This document shows positions 1 to 7,376 of a stretch of DNA of 9,519 nt, in pieces. The stretch covers positions 1 to 9,519 of the forward strand of contig CAMPHL010000058.1 in assembly GCA_946885905.1 (NCBI GenBank), in the 5' to 3' direction. Source of the DNA: an uncultured Pseudomonadota bacterium. GTDB taxonomy: Bacteria > Pseudomonadota > Gammaproteobacteria > Burkholderiales > Usitatibacteraceae. Position 1 is the stretch's first letter. The number at the start of each line of letters is the position of its first letter. Under the pieces are notes generated by a model. The model was not told where the DNA came from. It saw only the letters and a list, made by a program, of their open reading frames with translations, and made no database searches. Made by a program: the position numbers and the translations under genes.

Positions 1-1279
1 CCTTCGGATCGGTCTGGGTGCGGATCCAGCGCGCCAGCGTGTCCAGCGCCATGCGCCAGAAGCCGTGCAGCGCCCAGATGTGCAGGCGGTAGAGCGAGAG
101 GTAGAAGAGCTTCGCGACCAGCCCCTCGACGCGCAGCGACCCACCGCCGATGAATCCCATCAGCGTGCCCACGGTCTCGTAGTTGCCGAGCGACACCAGC
201 GAGCCGAAGTCGCGGTAGTGGAAGTCCTTCGGCGGCTGGCCGGCGAGGCGGCGCTTGATCGTCTTCACCATGTGGCTCGACATCTGGTGCGCCGACTGCG
301 CGCGCGGTGGGACGTTCCTTCCTTCGCGCCAGGCCACCGCGGCGCAATCTCCGATCGCGAAGATGTCGACGTCGCGCGTGGCCTGCAGGGTCTGGAGCAC
401 GACCAGCTGGTTCGAGCGATTGGTCTCGAGCCCGTCGATCTCCCGCAGGACCTCGGGGCACTTGATGCCTGCGGCCCAGACCGCGAAGTCGGCCGCGACC
501 TCGTGCCCGCTCTTCGTCTTCAAGCTGGCGGCGGTCACTTCCACCACGGGGTCTCCCACGAGCACCTTGACGCCCAGTCCCTCGAGCGTGGCCATCGCGC
601 CCTTCACGATGTGGTCGGGCAGTCCCGGGAGGATCCGCGGCCCGGCCTCGAGGATGGTGAGCTTGATCTGCCGCGCGGGATCGAAATTCTGCAGCCCGTA
701 GGCGGCAAGCACGCGGATGGTGTTGTGCAATTCCGCCGCCAGCTCGACGCCCGTGGCCCCGGCCCCCACGATCGCGATGTCGATCACGCGCCCGTCGGCG
801 GCGAAGTTGGCGCGGAAGCAGGTATTCACGAGTCGCCTGTGGAAGAGGTGCGCCTGCCAGGTGTTGTCGATGGTGAAAGCGTGGTCGCGCACTCCCGGCG
901 TGCCGAAGTCGTTGGACTCGCTTCCGACCGCGATCACCAGCGTGTCGTAGGGGATGCGGCGGGCGGGCAGGATCTCGACGCCTTCGTCGTCGACGACCGG
1001 CGCCACGAGGATGTGCTTCGCCCGGCGCTCGAGCCCCGCCAGCGCCCCGAGCACGAAGGTGAAATGGTGCCAGCGCGCCTGCGCGAGGTAGTCGAGCTGG
1101 TGCGCGTGCATGTCCATGCTGCCGGCGGCGACCTCGTGCAGGAGCGGCTTCCACAGGTGCGTGCGGCTGCGGTCGACGAGGGTGACGCGGGCCTTCGTGC
1201 CCTTGCCGTAGCTGTCGCCCAGCTGCGTCGCGAGCTCGAGCCCGCCGGCGCCGCCGCCGACCACCACGATGCGGTTCAT
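1..1279 (-). CDS. ndh: Type II NADH dehydrogenase-like FAD/NAD(P)-dependent oxidoreductase, partial (C-terminus off the window)
   Basis: The minus-strand frame reads from an ATG at 1279 to the window edge without a stop (426 codons). The protein starts [20 protein letters not shown], an N-terminal FAD-binding Rossmann motif (GGGAGG, residues 8-13). A second dinucleotide motif, GAGATG, lies near residues 172-177 (NADH side). A late AIGDCAAV segment is the conserved FAD-contacting motif of this flavoprotein family. Known NDH-2 enzymes are peripheral membrane proteins of about 430 residues that pass electrons from NADH to quinone without pumping protons. The visible C-terminal part (…[11 protein letters not shown]…) resembles their membrane-binding helices, so only a few residues are probably missing. 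The ATG overlaps the suhB stop as ATGA, and no well-spaced SD precedes it, so translation is probably coupled to suhB. Another member of the pyridine nucleotide-disulfide oxidoreductase superfamily cannot be excluded. Confidence 0.85.
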   Translation of the reverse strand, partial: MNRIVVVGGGAGGLELATQLGDSYGKGTKARVTLVDRSRTHLWKPLLHEVAAGSMDMHAHQLDYLAQARWHHFTFVLGALAGLERRAKHILVAPVVDDEGVEILPARRIPYDTLVIAVGSESNDFGTPGVRDHAFTIDNTWQAHLFHRRLVNTCFRANFAADGRVIDIAIVGAGATGVELAAELHNTIRVLAAYGLQNFDPARQIKLTILEAGPRILPGLPDHIVKGAMATLEGLGVKVLVGDPVVEVTAASLKTKSGHEVAADFAVWAAGIKCPEVLREIDGLETNRSNQLVVLQTLQATRDVDIFAIGDCAAVAWREGRNVPPRAQSAHQMSSHMVKTIKRRLAGQPPKDFHYRDFGSLVSLGNYETVGTLMGFIGGGSLRVEGLVAKLFYLSLYRLHIWALHGFWRMALDTLARWIRTQTDPK

Positions 1280-2058
1280 CCCTTGTCGTGCAGGGTCTTC
1301 AGCAGCGCGGCGAAGAGCTTGGCGTTGGCGGCGACGATCTCGCCCGACTCCATGTAGCCCTCGTTGCCGTCGAAGTCGCCGACGAGGCCGCCGGCCTCGC
1401 GGATGAGGAGCGCGCCGGCGCACATGTCCCAGGGCGAAAGGCCGCGCTCCCAGAAGCCGTCATAGCGCCCGGAGGCGACGTAGGCGAGGTCCAGCGCCGC
1501 CGCGCCCGCCCGGCGCACGCCCGAGGTCGCCTTCATCACGTTCTTGAGCATGCGCAGGTAATCGTCGACACGGTCGATCACCTTGAAGGGAAAGCCCGTG
1601 CTGATGAGGGCCCCGTCCATCTTGTCGACCTTGCTCACGCGGATGCGGCGGTCGTTCAGGTAGGCGCCCGCGCCCTTGGTCGCGGTGAAGAGCTCGTTGC
1701 GCGTGGGATCGAACACCACGGCCTGGGCGGCCTTTCCCTTGTGGAGCAGGCCGATCGAGACGCAGTACTGCGGCACGCCGTGCAGGAAATTGGTGGTCCC
1801 GTCGAGCGGGTCGATCACCCACAGGTACTCGGCCTGCTTGTCCTTGTAGCCGCTTTCCTCGGCGAGGAAGCCGTGGTCCGGATAGGCGTCCTTGAGCGTG
1901 CGGATGATCACGTCCTCGGCGGCGTGGTCGACTTCGGAGACGAAATCGTGCTGCCGCTTGGTGCGGATTGTGAGCTTGTCCACGTCGAAGGAAGCGCGGG
2001 TGATGATCGTCCCGGCCTTGCGGGCGGCCTTCACGGCCGTGTTGAGCATGGGATGCAT
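1276..2058 (-). CDS. suhB: Inositol-1-monophosphatase family protein SuhB
   Basis: 260 residues, close to E. coli SuhB (267). All metal-binding motifs of the lithium-sensitive phosphatase family are present: the EE pair at residues 67-68 (FLAEESG), [12 protein letters not shown] from residue 83 and SPWDMCAG with Asp211. The Mg-dependent phosphatase should therefore be active on myo-inositol-1-phosphate and similar substrates. In E. coli SuhB is also part of the rRNA transcription antitermination complex; whether that holds here is inference. I chose the ATG at 2058 ([16 protein letters not shown]) because homologues begin this way. The frame stays open for about 190 codons further upstream, but that part is antisense to trmJ. 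Only 18 bp separates this start from the trmJ start, and no SD is visible in front of either. The stop overlaps the ATG of the downstream NADH dehydrogenase gene. Confidence 0.93.
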   Translation of the reverse strand: MHPMLNTAVKAARKAGTIITRASFDVDKLTIRTKRQHDFVSEVDHAAEDVIIRTLKDAYPDHGFLAEESGYKDKQAEYLWVIDPLDGTTNFLHGVPQYCVSIGLLHKGKAAQAVVFDPTRNELFTATKGAGAYLNDRRIRVSKVDKMDGALISTGFPFKVIDRVDDYLRMLKNVMKATSGVRRAGAAALDLAYVASGRYDGFWERGLSPWDMCAGALLIREAGGLVGDFDGNEGYMESGEIVAANAKLFAALLKTLHDKG

Positions 2059-2076
2059 AATCGTCGTAATTTTACT
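2059..2076. promoter_or_regulatory. 18-bp divergent intergenic region suhB/trmJ with a shared AT-rich -10 candidate
   Basis: The gap between the two divergent ATGs is only 18 bp and is the only AT-rich patch nearby. On the minus strand, TAAAAT (2074-2069) could serve as the -10 for suhB, giving a start of transcription near 2062, only about 4 nt before the ATG. On the plus strand, TAATTT (2067-2072) or CATAAT (2056-2061) could serve trmJ. I see no convincing -35 for either direction and no SD for either gene. Both mRNAs would be leaderless or nearly so if these promoters are used. The -10 assignments are inference. Confidence 0.4.
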
Positions 2077-2787
2077 ATGCCGCTCCGGGTCGTCCTCTCG
2101 CATCCCAGCCATCCCGGCAACATCGGCGCCGCCGCGCGCGCGATGAAGACGATGGGGTATGCCGACCTCGCGTTGGTTCGACCGCGCCACTTCCCCGATC
2201 CCGATGCGACCGCGATGGCCGCAGGCGCGGATGACGTGCTTGCCGGCGCGCGCTTGTTCGATTCGCTCGAGGCGGCGCTCGCGGGCTGCACGCTCGCCGC
2301 GGGCTTCAGCGCGCGTGGCCGCGACCTGTCGCATCCACCAGTGGCGCTGCGCGAAGCCGCGCCGGAGCTGGTCGCCGTCGCAGCCGACGCAACAGTGGCA
2401 CTCGTTTTCGGCAACGAGACCTCGGGCCTGTCGAACGAGGAGCTGCTGCGCTGCCAGCGACTGGTGCACATTCCCGCAAATCCCGCGTATTCGTCGCTCA
2501 ATCTGGCCGCCGCGGTGATGGTCGCCTGCTACGAGCTCGCGACGACCTCGGCTGCGCATGCCTTGCCGCCGTCGGGCGGGGGAGAAGCCGCGACGCACGC
2601 AGACATCGAGGGCTTCATCGCGCACCTGCAGTCTTCGGTGGTGGAGTCGGGCTACGTCGATCCGGCCAATCCCGGGCGCTTCGCGGAGCGCATGCGGCGG
2701 CTCTTCGCGCGGAGCGGCCTCGAGCGCGAGGAAGTGCGCGTGATGCGCGGGATGCTGGCCGCGTTCGAGCGGAAGATGCGGCGCTAG
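2077..2787 (+). CDS. trmJ: tRNA (cytidine/uridine-2'-O-)-methyltransferase TrmJ
   Basis: 236 residues (E. coli TrmJ is 246). This is a SPOUT/SpoU-type AdoMet methyltransferase. The N-terminal [16 protein letters not shown] (residues 12-27), central [13 protein letters not shown] (111-123) and the knot motif [16 protein letters not shown] (132-147) are the three SpoU motifs. E. coli TrmJ methylates the 2'-O of nucleotide 32 in the tRNA anticodon loop; the same role is inferred here. The C-terminal tail ([11 protein letters not shown]) is typical of the TrmJ branch. The ATG at 2077 starts the conserved [15 protein letters not shown]; the frame is open further upstream, but that stretch is antisense to suhB. 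No SD is visible. In E. coli trmJ lies directly before iscR; here an MFS gene and cysE come between. It ends 12 bp from the convergent MFS gene, with no clear hairpin terminator in the gap. Confidence 0.92.
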   Translation: MPLRVVLSHPSHPGNIGAAARAMKTMGYADLALVRPRHFPDPDATAMAAGADDVLAGARLFDSLEAALAGCTLAAGFSARGRDLSHPPVALREAAPELVAVAADATVALVFGNETSGLSNEELLRCQRLVHIPANPAYSSLNLAAAVMVACYELATTSAAHALPPSGGGEAATHADIEGFIAHLQSSVVESGYVDPANPGRFAERMRRLFARSGLEREEVRVMRGMLAAFERKMRR

Positions 2788-2799
2788 CCTCCGAATGCC

Positions 2800-4014
2800 C
2801 TAATCGGCCGCGGGTTGGGGACGCGCCAAGGGAACCGGCGCAAGGGCGAACCAGGCCCAGAGGCCCATCGCGAAAATGAGCAACGCGGCCGAGAGGAACA
2901 TCGACGGCAGTCCCGCATGCTCCGCGAGCGAGCCGCCCACTGCCATGCCCAGGCCCAGCCCGCTCACGATGAAGGTCGACGACCACGTGAACGCCTCGGT
3001 CGCGTATTTCGGCGGCGCCAGCCGTGACACGAGCACGGCATGCGCGGTGAGCGTCGGCGCGATGAGCGCGCCGGAAAGGAAAGCGAGCACGCCGAAGAAC
3101 ACCGGATCGAGCCACGCGGCATGCGCACCGAACGGAATCGCCATCAGCAGCATGCACACCGCGAACTGCCGCTCGATCGGCGCCTTGAAGTGCAGGCCTC
3201 CGTAGATCGCGCCGCCCATGGCGCTGCCGAGCGAATTGATCGCGAGCAGCACGCCGGCCAGCGCGCCCATGCCGAGGAAGGTGGAGAAGGCCGGGTATCC
3301 GACTTCGAGGATGCCGAACCCGGTGGTGATCCCGAGCATCGCGATGAACACCACGACCAGGCGCGGCTCGGTGAGCGGGCCCAGGAGGTGGCGTTCGGTC
3401 GCCGGGACGCGCTTGAAGAGCGAGAGCGCGCCCGATCCCACGTAGATCACCGCCGAGGCCGCCACGACCCCGATGGTGAGCGCGAAGGCCGCGGTGGCCC
3501 CGAAGAACGCCAGCATGAACGCCACGATCGCCGGTCCGAGCGTGAAGTTGAGCTCGATCAGCACCGCATCCATGGCGAAGGCCGTGCGGCGATCCTCTTC
3601 ATCGTCGAAGAGGTGGCGCCACATCGTGCGGGTGAGCGTAGTGATCGGGTTCGCGAAGATGCCGGCCGTCGCTGCGAGGATCGCGATCGCGATGAAGGGC
3701 ATGCGCGCCAGGGTCGCGGCCATCAGCCCGCAGAGCGCGAGCGTGGTGACGACGGCCGTCACGCGCAGCAGCCGGTCGGGCCCGTACCGATCGATGATGC
3801 GTCCCTGCACGGGCGCAGCGATCGCCATCGAGACGAAGTTCACGCCGACCGCGAGCCCCGCGAGCGCGAAGTTGCCCAGCGCTTCGCGCAGGAACATGAG
3901 CATCGAGAAGCCCACCATCCCGATCGGCATGCGCGACAGGAAGGCCACGACAAGCAGGCGGCCCACGTGCGGGCGCCGCGCGAACTCGACGTATTTGCGT
4001 GCGATGCCCTTCAC
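2800..4014 (-). CDS. MFS transporter, substrate unknown
   Basis: 404 residues with about 12 hydrophobic segments spread over the whole length, an inner-membrane major facilitator superfamily protein. The MFS signature loop between helices 2 and 3 is visible as GRIIDRYGPDR (residues 71-81). A second conserved patch, TEAFTW followed by a glycine-rich helix, lies in the C-terminal half and is common in poorly characterised bacterial MFS exporters. Nothing in the sequence gives the substrate. The start is GTG at 4014 with a weak AAGG about 10 nt upstream; no ATG, GTG or TTG start lies between it and the in-frame upstream stop at 4059-4057. It is convergent with trmJ and divergent from cysE, so it is not part of the isc transcript. 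Its promoter must lie in the same 69-bp gap as the IscR-like site. A role in efflux of cysteine-pathway metabolites is possible from position alone but unsupported by the protein sequence. Confidence 0.85.
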   Translation of the reverse strand: MKGIARKYVEFARRPHVGRLLVVAFLSRMPIGMVGFSMLMFLREALGNFALAGLAVGVNFVSMAIAAPVQGRIIDRYGPDRLLRVTAVVTTLALCGLMAATLARMPFIAIAILAATAGIFANPITTLTRTMWRHLFDDEEDRRTAFAMDAVLIELNFTLGPAIVAFMLAFFGATAAFALTIGVVAASAVIYVGSGALSLFKRVPATERHLLGPLTEPRLVVVFIAMLGITTGFGILEVGYPAFSTFLGMGALAGVLLAINSLGSAMGGAIYGGLHFKAPIERQFAVCMLLMAIPFGAHAAWLDPVFFGVLAFLSGALIAPTLTAHAVLVSRLAPPKYATEAFTWSSTFIVSGLGLGMAVGGSLAEHAGLPSMFLSAALLIFAMGLWAWFALAPVPLARPQPAAD

Positions 4015-4043
4015 TTCGGGAATGCCTTGGATGCGGTGGGGGA

Positions 4044-4068
4044 ATACTTGATGATTTTACTCGGGAAT
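4044..4068 (+). promoter_or_regulatory. IscR type 1-like operator upstream of cysE
   Basis: The core TTGATGATTTTACTCGG shares the pattern TTGA-N7-ACTCGG with both sites in the iscR promoter. By hand alignment, 21 of 25 positions fit the E. coli type 1 IscR consensus as I recall it (ATASYYGACT-RWWWY-AGTCRRSTAT). The site covers the -35 and spacer of the cysE promoter with the same offset as site A at iscR. Binding by holo-IscR should repress cysE when Fe-S supply is sufficient. The site also lies between the divergent MFS gene and its start, so it may affect that gene too. Confidence 0.75.
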
Positions 4069-4077
4069 GCGTAAACT
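4048..4077 (+). promoter_or_regulatory. Predicted sigma70-type promoter of cysE (leaderless configuration)
   Basis: TTGATG (4048-4053), an 18-bp spacer, then TAAACT (4072-4077). The ATG begins 6 nt after the -10, so the expected transcription start falls at or within a base or two of the A of the start codon. No SD sequence lies in front of the ATG, which fits a leaderless mRNA. The layout is the same as the iscR promoter, with -35 at offset 4 and -10 at offset 28 from the start of the IscR site. Confidence 0.65.
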
Positions 4078-4083
4078 GCCCTC

Positions 4084-4800
4084 ATGTTCAGCCGCATCCG
4101 TGAAGACATCCGCTGCGTTTTCGACCGCGATCCCGCGGCGCGCTCGGTCTTCGAGGTCATCACCTGCTATCCGGGCTTCCACGCCCTGCAGCTTCACCGC
4201 TTCAACCATTGCCTTTGGGCGCTCGGCCTTCGCTGGCTCGCCCGGCTGGGCTCGCACATCACGCGCTTCCTCACCGGCATCGAGATCCATCCCGGCGCGA
4301 CCATCGGCCGGCGCGTATTCATCGACCACGGCATGGGCGTGGTGATCGGCGAGACCGCGGAGATCGGCGACGACTGCACGCTCTATCACGGTGTCACGCT
4401 CGGCGGCGTTTCATGGGACAAGGGCAAGCGCCATCCGACGTTGGGCAAGAACGTGGTGGTGGGCGCGGGCGCCAAGATCCTCGGCCCGTTCACGGTAGGC
4501 GATGGCGCGAAAGTCGGCTCGAATTCGGTCGTGGTGAAGCCGGTGCCCGCGGGCGCCACGGTCGTCGGCATTCCGGCGCGCATCGTGGAGCACGCCGCGG
4601 AGCTCAAGGAGGGCGCGCGCATGGCCTTCGACGCCTATGCCGTGAGCGCGGACCTGGACGATCCGCTGAACAAGGTCCTGCTCACTCTCGGCACGCGCAC
4701 CGAGGACATCGACGGGCGCCTGGCCGAGATCCTGCGCCGCCTGGACGAGCTCGAATCGGCCCGGCAGGAGCCGCCGCGCGTCGCTTCCGGCCGGCATTAA
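4084..4800 (+). CDS. cysE: Serine O-acetyltransferase (isc-linked CysE)
   Basis: 238 residues, the short form of serine acetyltransferase (E. coli CysE is 273, with a longer N-terminal helical domain). It transfers acetyl from acetyl-CoA to L-serine, giving O-acetylserine, the direct precursor of cysteine. The left-handed beta-helix hexapeptide repeats run from about residue 66. Catalytic candidates are the Asp81-His82 pair in [17 protein letters not shown], His117 in KRHPTLG and Asp16 in the DPAA motif. After the beta-helix (IPARIVEH) comes an unusual charged, probably helical tail ending in Gly-Arg-His. It lacks the terminal Ile by which many CysE proteins dock into the cysteine synthase CysK. 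The start at 4084 matches the conserved MF-(x)-R-(x)-REDI opening but has no SD. Azotobacter vinelandii also has a cysE copy next to its isc operon. The IscR-like site suggests shared control with isc. Confidence 0.93.
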   Translation: MFSRIREDIRCVFDRDPAARSVFEVITCYPGFHALQLHRFNHCLWALGLRWLARLGSHITRFLTGIEIHPGATIGRRVFIDHGMGVVIGETAEIGDDCTLYHGVTLGGVSWDKGKRHPTLGKNVVVGAGAKILGPFTVGDGAKVGSNSVVVKPVPAGATVVGIPARIVEHAAELKEGARMAFDAYAVSADLDDPLNKVLLTLGTRTEDIDGRLAEILRRLDELESARQEPPRVASGRH

Positions 4801-4809
4801 AAGCTTTTA
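4798..4809. other. 12-bp perfect palindrome overlapping the cysE stop codon
   Basis: TAAAAGCTTTTA reads the same on both strands and includes the TAA stop. It is too short and AT-rich for a stable intrinsic terminator, and there is no loop. It sits about 30 bp upstream of the iscR -35 and could act as part of an AT-rich upstream element or a protein site, but I have no support for a specific role. Confidence 0.3.
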
Positions 4810-4834
4810 CTTCAGTGGATTAGCCGGAATTCCC

Positions 4835-4859
4835 ATTCTTGACTAATTTACTCGGATTT
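4835..4859 (+). promoter_or_regulatory. IscR type 1-like operator, site A of the iscR promoter
   Basis: Core TTGACTAATTTACTCGG. By hand, 21 of 25 positions fit the recalled E. coli type 1 consensus. The site covers the -35 element and most of the spacer, so [2Fe-2S]-IscR bound here would block RNA polymerase. This gives the usual negative autoregulation of the operon. Confidence 0.8.
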
Positions 4860-4868
4860 CTGTATACT
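4839..4868 (+). promoter_or_regulatory. Predicted sigma70-type promoter of the isc operon
   Basis: TTGACT (4839-4844), an 18-bp spacer, then TATACT (4863-4868). Expected transcription start is near 4875, leaving a leader of about 39 nt that carries AGAGGA (4903-4908) as SD for iscR. Both elements are overlapped by IscR-like sites. Confidence 0.75.
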
Positions 4869-4888
4869 TGAGGAAATCACTCGGGTTT
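4864..4888 (+). promoter_or_regulatory. IscR type 1-like operator, site B of the iscR promoter
   Basis: Core TTGAGGAAATCACTCGG, again TTGA-N7-ACTCGG, and 21 of 25 positions fit the recalled type 1 consensus. Its centre is 29 bp downstream of the centre of site A. It covers the -10 and the expected transcription start. Two tandem sites at PiscR are also known in E. coli. Confidence 0.72.
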
Positions 4889-4913
4889 GACGACCTTCCC
4901 GTAGAGGACACCC

Positions 4914-5378
4914 ATGAGGCTCACCACCAAAGGCCGCTTCGCCGTAACCGCGATGCTGGACCTCGCGCTGCATGCCGATCGCGGTCCCGTCTCGCTCGCC
5001 GCCATCAGCGCGCGCCAGAAGATCTCGCTCTCCTATCTCGAGCAGCTCTTCGGGAAGCTGCGCCGCCGCGAGCTCGTCGAGAGCGTCCGCGGGCCGGGCG
5101 GCGGCTACAACCTCGCTCGCGATGCCGCCGAGGTTTCGATCGCGGACATCGTCCGGGCGGTGGAGGAGCCGATCGATTCGACGCAGTGCGGCGGCCGCGA
5201 GAACTGCCACGATAACCAGCGCTGCATGACCCACGATTTGTGGGTCGAGCTGAACACCACCGTCTACGACTTCCTCGAAGGCGTGAAGCTCTCCAACCTG
5301 GTCGAGCGCCAGCGCACCAAGCCCGTGTCGATGGTGCGCTCCGGCAAGGCGCGCGATTCCGAAGCCATCACCGCGTAG
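4914..5378 (+). CDS. iscR: Iron-sulfur cluster-sensing transcriptional regulator IscR
   Basis: 154 residues, Rrf2 family. The N-terminal winged helix includes LTTKGRFAVTAMLDLA (residues 3-18), the recognition region around YLEQLFGKLRRRELV (41-55) and the wing GPGGGYNLAR (60-69). The cluster ligands fall at Cys92, Cys98, Cys104 and His107, the same numbering as in E. coli IscR. The protein should therefore bind a [2Fe-2S] cluster and act in its holo form as repressor at type 1 sites; three such candidate sites lie in this window. The ATG has a good SD (AGAGGA, 5 nt upstream). It is the first gene of the isc operon, and iscS starts 9 bp after its stop. The C-terminal tail is low in hydrophobic residues and probably disordered. 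Confidence 0.97.
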   Translation: MRLTTKGRFAVTAMLDLALHADRGPVSLAAISARQKISLSYLEQLFGKLRRRELVESVRGPGGGYNLARDAAEVSIADIVRAVEEPIDSTQCGGRENCHDNQRCMTHDLWVELNTTVYDFLEGVKLSNLVERQRTKPVSMVRSGKARDSEAITA

Positions 5379-5387
5379 GGCAGCCCC

Positions 5388-6605
5388 ATGACCGCACGCA
5401 AGCATCCGATCTATCTCGATTACTCCGCCACCACTCCGGTCGACCCGCGCGTGGCCGAGAAGATGATCCCGTGGCTCACCGAGCACTTCGGCAACCCGGC
5501 TTCGCGCAGCCACGCCTTCGGCTGGGAGGCGGAGCAGGCCGTGGAGAACGCGCGCGCCGAGGTGGCAGCGCTGGTCCATTGCGACCCGAAGGAGATCGTC
5601 TGGACCTCGGGCGCCACGGAGTCGGACAACCTCGCGATCAAGGGCGCGGCGTATTTCTACAAGGCGAAGGGCAAGCACCTCGTCACCATGAAGACCGAGC
5701 ACAAGGCCGTGCTCGACACCATGCGCGAGCTGGAGCGCCAGGGCTTCGAGGTGACTTACCTCGATCCGAAGCCCGATGGCCTGCTCGACCTCGAGGCTTT
5801 CAAGGCGGCGCTGCGTCCCGACACCATCGTGGTGTCGATCATGCACGTGAACAACGAGATCGGCGTGATCCAGCCGATCGCCGAGTTGGGCGAGATCTGC
5901 AGGTCGAAGGGCATCATCTTCCACGTCGATGCCGCCCAGTCGACCGGCAAGGCGCCCATCGACCTCGCGACGTTGAAGGTCGACCTGATGAGCTTCTCCG
6001 CCCACAAGACCTACGGGCCCAAGGGCATCGGCGCGCTTTTCATCCGCAGGAAGCCGCGGGTGCGCCTGGAGGCCCAGATGCACGGGGGCGGGCACGAGAA
6101 GGGGTTCCGTTCCGGAACGCTGCCGACGCACCAGATCGTGGGCATGGGCGAGGCCTTCCGCATCGCGCGCGTCGAGATGGATGCCGAGCGCGAGCGCATC
6201 CGCATGCTGCGCGACCGGCTGCTCGCCGGCATCAGGGACATGGAAGAGGTCTACCTGAACGGCGACCTCGAGCATCGCGTGCCGCACAACCTCAACGTGA
6301 GCTTCAACTACGTCGAGGGCGAGTCGCTCATCATGGGCATGAAGGAGCTCGCCGTGTCTTCGGGCTCGGCCTGCACGTCCGCGAGCCTCGAGCCCTCCTA
6401 CGTGCTGCGGGCGCTGGGCCGCAACGACGAGCTCGCCCACAGCTCGATCCGCTTCACCCTGGGGCGCTTCACCACGGAGCAAGACATCGATTTCGCGGTC
6501 AAGCTCATCAAGGAGCGCATCGGCAAGCTGCGCGAGATGAGCCCGCTGTGGGAGATGTACAAGGATGGAATCGATCTGAACGCGGTGCAGTGGGCGGCGC
6601 ACTAG
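5388..6605 (+). CDS. iscS: Cysteine desulfurase IscS
   Basis: 405 residues (E. coli IscS is 404), class V aminotransferase fold, PLP-dependent. It converts cysteine to alanine and hands the sulfur as persulfide to IscU and other acceptors, such as the tRNA thiolation enzymes. His105 (TEHKAVLD) stacks on PLP, Lys207 in [12 protein letters not shown] forms the Schiff base and Cys329 in [17 protein letters not shown] carries the persulfide. All three are shifted by one from E. coli. The conserved C-terminus [13 protein letters not shown] contains the IscU/HscB contact region. The start follows iscR by 9 bp. Cysteine for this enzyme may come from the neighbouring CysE pathway. Confidence 0.97.
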   Translation: MTARKHPIYLDYSATTPVDPRVAEKMIPWLTEHFGNPASRSHAFGWEAEQAVENARAEVAALVHCDPKEIVWTSGATESDNLAIKGAAYFYKAKGKHLVTMKTEHKAVLDTMRELERQGFEVTYLDPKPDGLLDLEAFKAALRPDTIVVSIMHVNNEIGVIQPIAELGEICRSKGIIFHVDAAQSTGKAPIDLATLKVDLMSFSAHKTYGPKGIGALFIRRKPRVRLEAQMHGGGHEKGFRSGTLPTHQIVGMGEAFRIARVEMDAERERIRMLRDRLLAGIRDMEEVYLNGDLEHRVPHNLNVSFNYVEGESLIMGMKELAVSSGSACTSASLEPSYVLRALGRNDELAHSSIRFTLGRFTTEQDIDFAVKLIKERIGKLREMSPLWEMYKDGIDLNAVQWAAH

Positions 6606-6624
6606 AAGTTATCAGGAGACTGAC

Positions 6625-7041
6625 ATGGCATACAGCGACAAAGTCATCGATCACTACGAGAACCCGCGCAACGTCGGTTCATTCAAGAAGGACGAGTCGG
6701 GCGTGGCCACCGGGATGGTGGGCGCGCCTGCGTGCGGCGACGTGATGAAGCTGCAGATCAAGGTCAACAAGGACGGCGTCATCGAGGACGCGAAGTTCAA
6801 GACCTACGGCTGCGGCAGCGCCATCGCTTCGTCTTCCCTGGTCACCGAATGGGTGAAGGGCAAGACGGTGGACGAGGCCGCGGGGATCAAGAACACCCAG
6901 ATCGCCGAGGAGCTCGCGCTCCCGCCGGTCAAGATCCACTGCTCGATCCTCGCCGAGGACGCGATCAAGGCCGCCGTCGCCGACTACAGGAAGAAGTACG
7001 GCGGCGAGGCCCAGGCCCCGGTCGAGAAGGCCGCGGAGTAG
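6625..7041 (+). CDS. iscU: Iron-sulfur cluster assembly scaffold IscU
   Basis: 138 residues, about 10 longer than E. coli IscU because of a C-terminal tail rich in Ala, Glu and Lys. The scaffold cysteines are Cys37, Cys63 and Cys106, with Asp39 (the residue whose change stabilises the cluster) and His105. All are in the same positions as in E. coli. The HscA recognition motif LPPVK is at 99-103. The protein builds [2Fe-2S] clusters from IscS sulfur and passes them on with the help of HscA/HscB. The SD AGGAG (6614-6618) is well placed 6 nt before the ATG, the strongest in the operon, consistent with high scaffold levels. Confidence 0.97.
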   Translation: MAYSDKVIDHYENPRNVGSFKKDESGVATGMVGAPACGDVMKLQIKVNKDGVIEDAKFKTYGCGSAIASSSLVTEWVKGKTVDEAAGIKNTQIAEELALPPVKIHCSILAEDAIKAAVADYRKKYGGEAQAPVEKAAE

Positions 7042-7047
7042 ACAGAC

Positions 7048-7371
7048 ATGGCCGTCACCCTCACCGACCGCGCTGCGCAGCACGTCCAGCGCTACATCGC
7101 CAAGCGCGGCAAGGGCGTGGGCCTGCGCCTGGGCGTGAAGACCACGGGCTGCTCGGGCCTCGCCTACAAGCTCGAGTTCGCCGACGAGATCGCGCCGGAG
7201 GACCACACCTTCGAGACCAACGGCGTGCGCGTGCTCATCGACCCCAAGAGCCTCGCCTACCTCGACGGCACCGAGCTCGACTTCGTGCGCGAGGGCCTGA
7301 ACGAGGGGTTCAAGTTCAACAACCCCAACGAGAAGGACCGTTGCGGTTGTGGAGAGTCCTTCAACGTCTGA
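7048..7371 (+). CDS. iscA: Iron-sulfur cluster carrier IscA (A-type)
   Basis: 107 residues, the usual length. The three A-type ligands are Cys35 (TTGCSGLAY) and Cys99/Cys101 (RCGCGESF), numbered as in E. coli. The protein receives or carries clusters or iron and helps mature [4Fe-4S] proteins. Its start is 6 bp after the iscU stop, and GGAG inside the end of iscU serves as SD. Its own 3' end carries GGAGAG, which is the only SD candidate for hscB. Confidence 0.96.
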   Translation: MAVTLTDRAAQHVQRYIAKRGKGVGLRLGVKTTGCSGLAYKLEFADEIAPEDHTFETNGVRVLIDPKSLAYLDGTELDFVREGLNEGFKFNNPNEKDRCGCGESFNV

Positions 7372-7376
7372 CGTTC

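Noticed and set aside
65..1357. 430-codon open frame on the plus strand opposite the NADH dehydrogenase gene
   Set aside because: The minus strand encodes clear FAD and NAD binding motifs; the plus-strand translation is compositionally biased and motif-free.
2059..2085. Possible fourth IscR site in the suhB/trmJ gap (contains TTTTACT as in the cysE site)
   Set aside because: Only the right half of the core matches. The TTGA half and the ACTCGG end are absent and spacing is shifted, so it reads better as an AT-rich -10 region.
2788..2799. Bidirectional terminator between convergent trmJ and the MFS gene
   Set aside because: The 12-bp gap and its flanks show no GC-rich hairpin followed by a T run.
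3040..4074. 344-codon open frame on the plus strand opposite the MFS gene
   Set aside because: Composition is dominated by Arg, Glu, Asp and His with no recognisable motif. It is a shadow of the transporter gene.
4826..4833. GGAATTCC palindrome upstream of the iscR -35
   Set aside because: Eight bases are expected by chance at this length, and it does not fit the type 2 IscR pattern.
4848..6602. 584-codon open frame on the minus strand across iscR and iscS
   Set aside because: It is exactly antisense to two certain genes and its translation is a low-complexity mix of Arg, His, Leu, Ala and Asp, typical of antisense frames in GC-rich DNA. No domain is recognisable.
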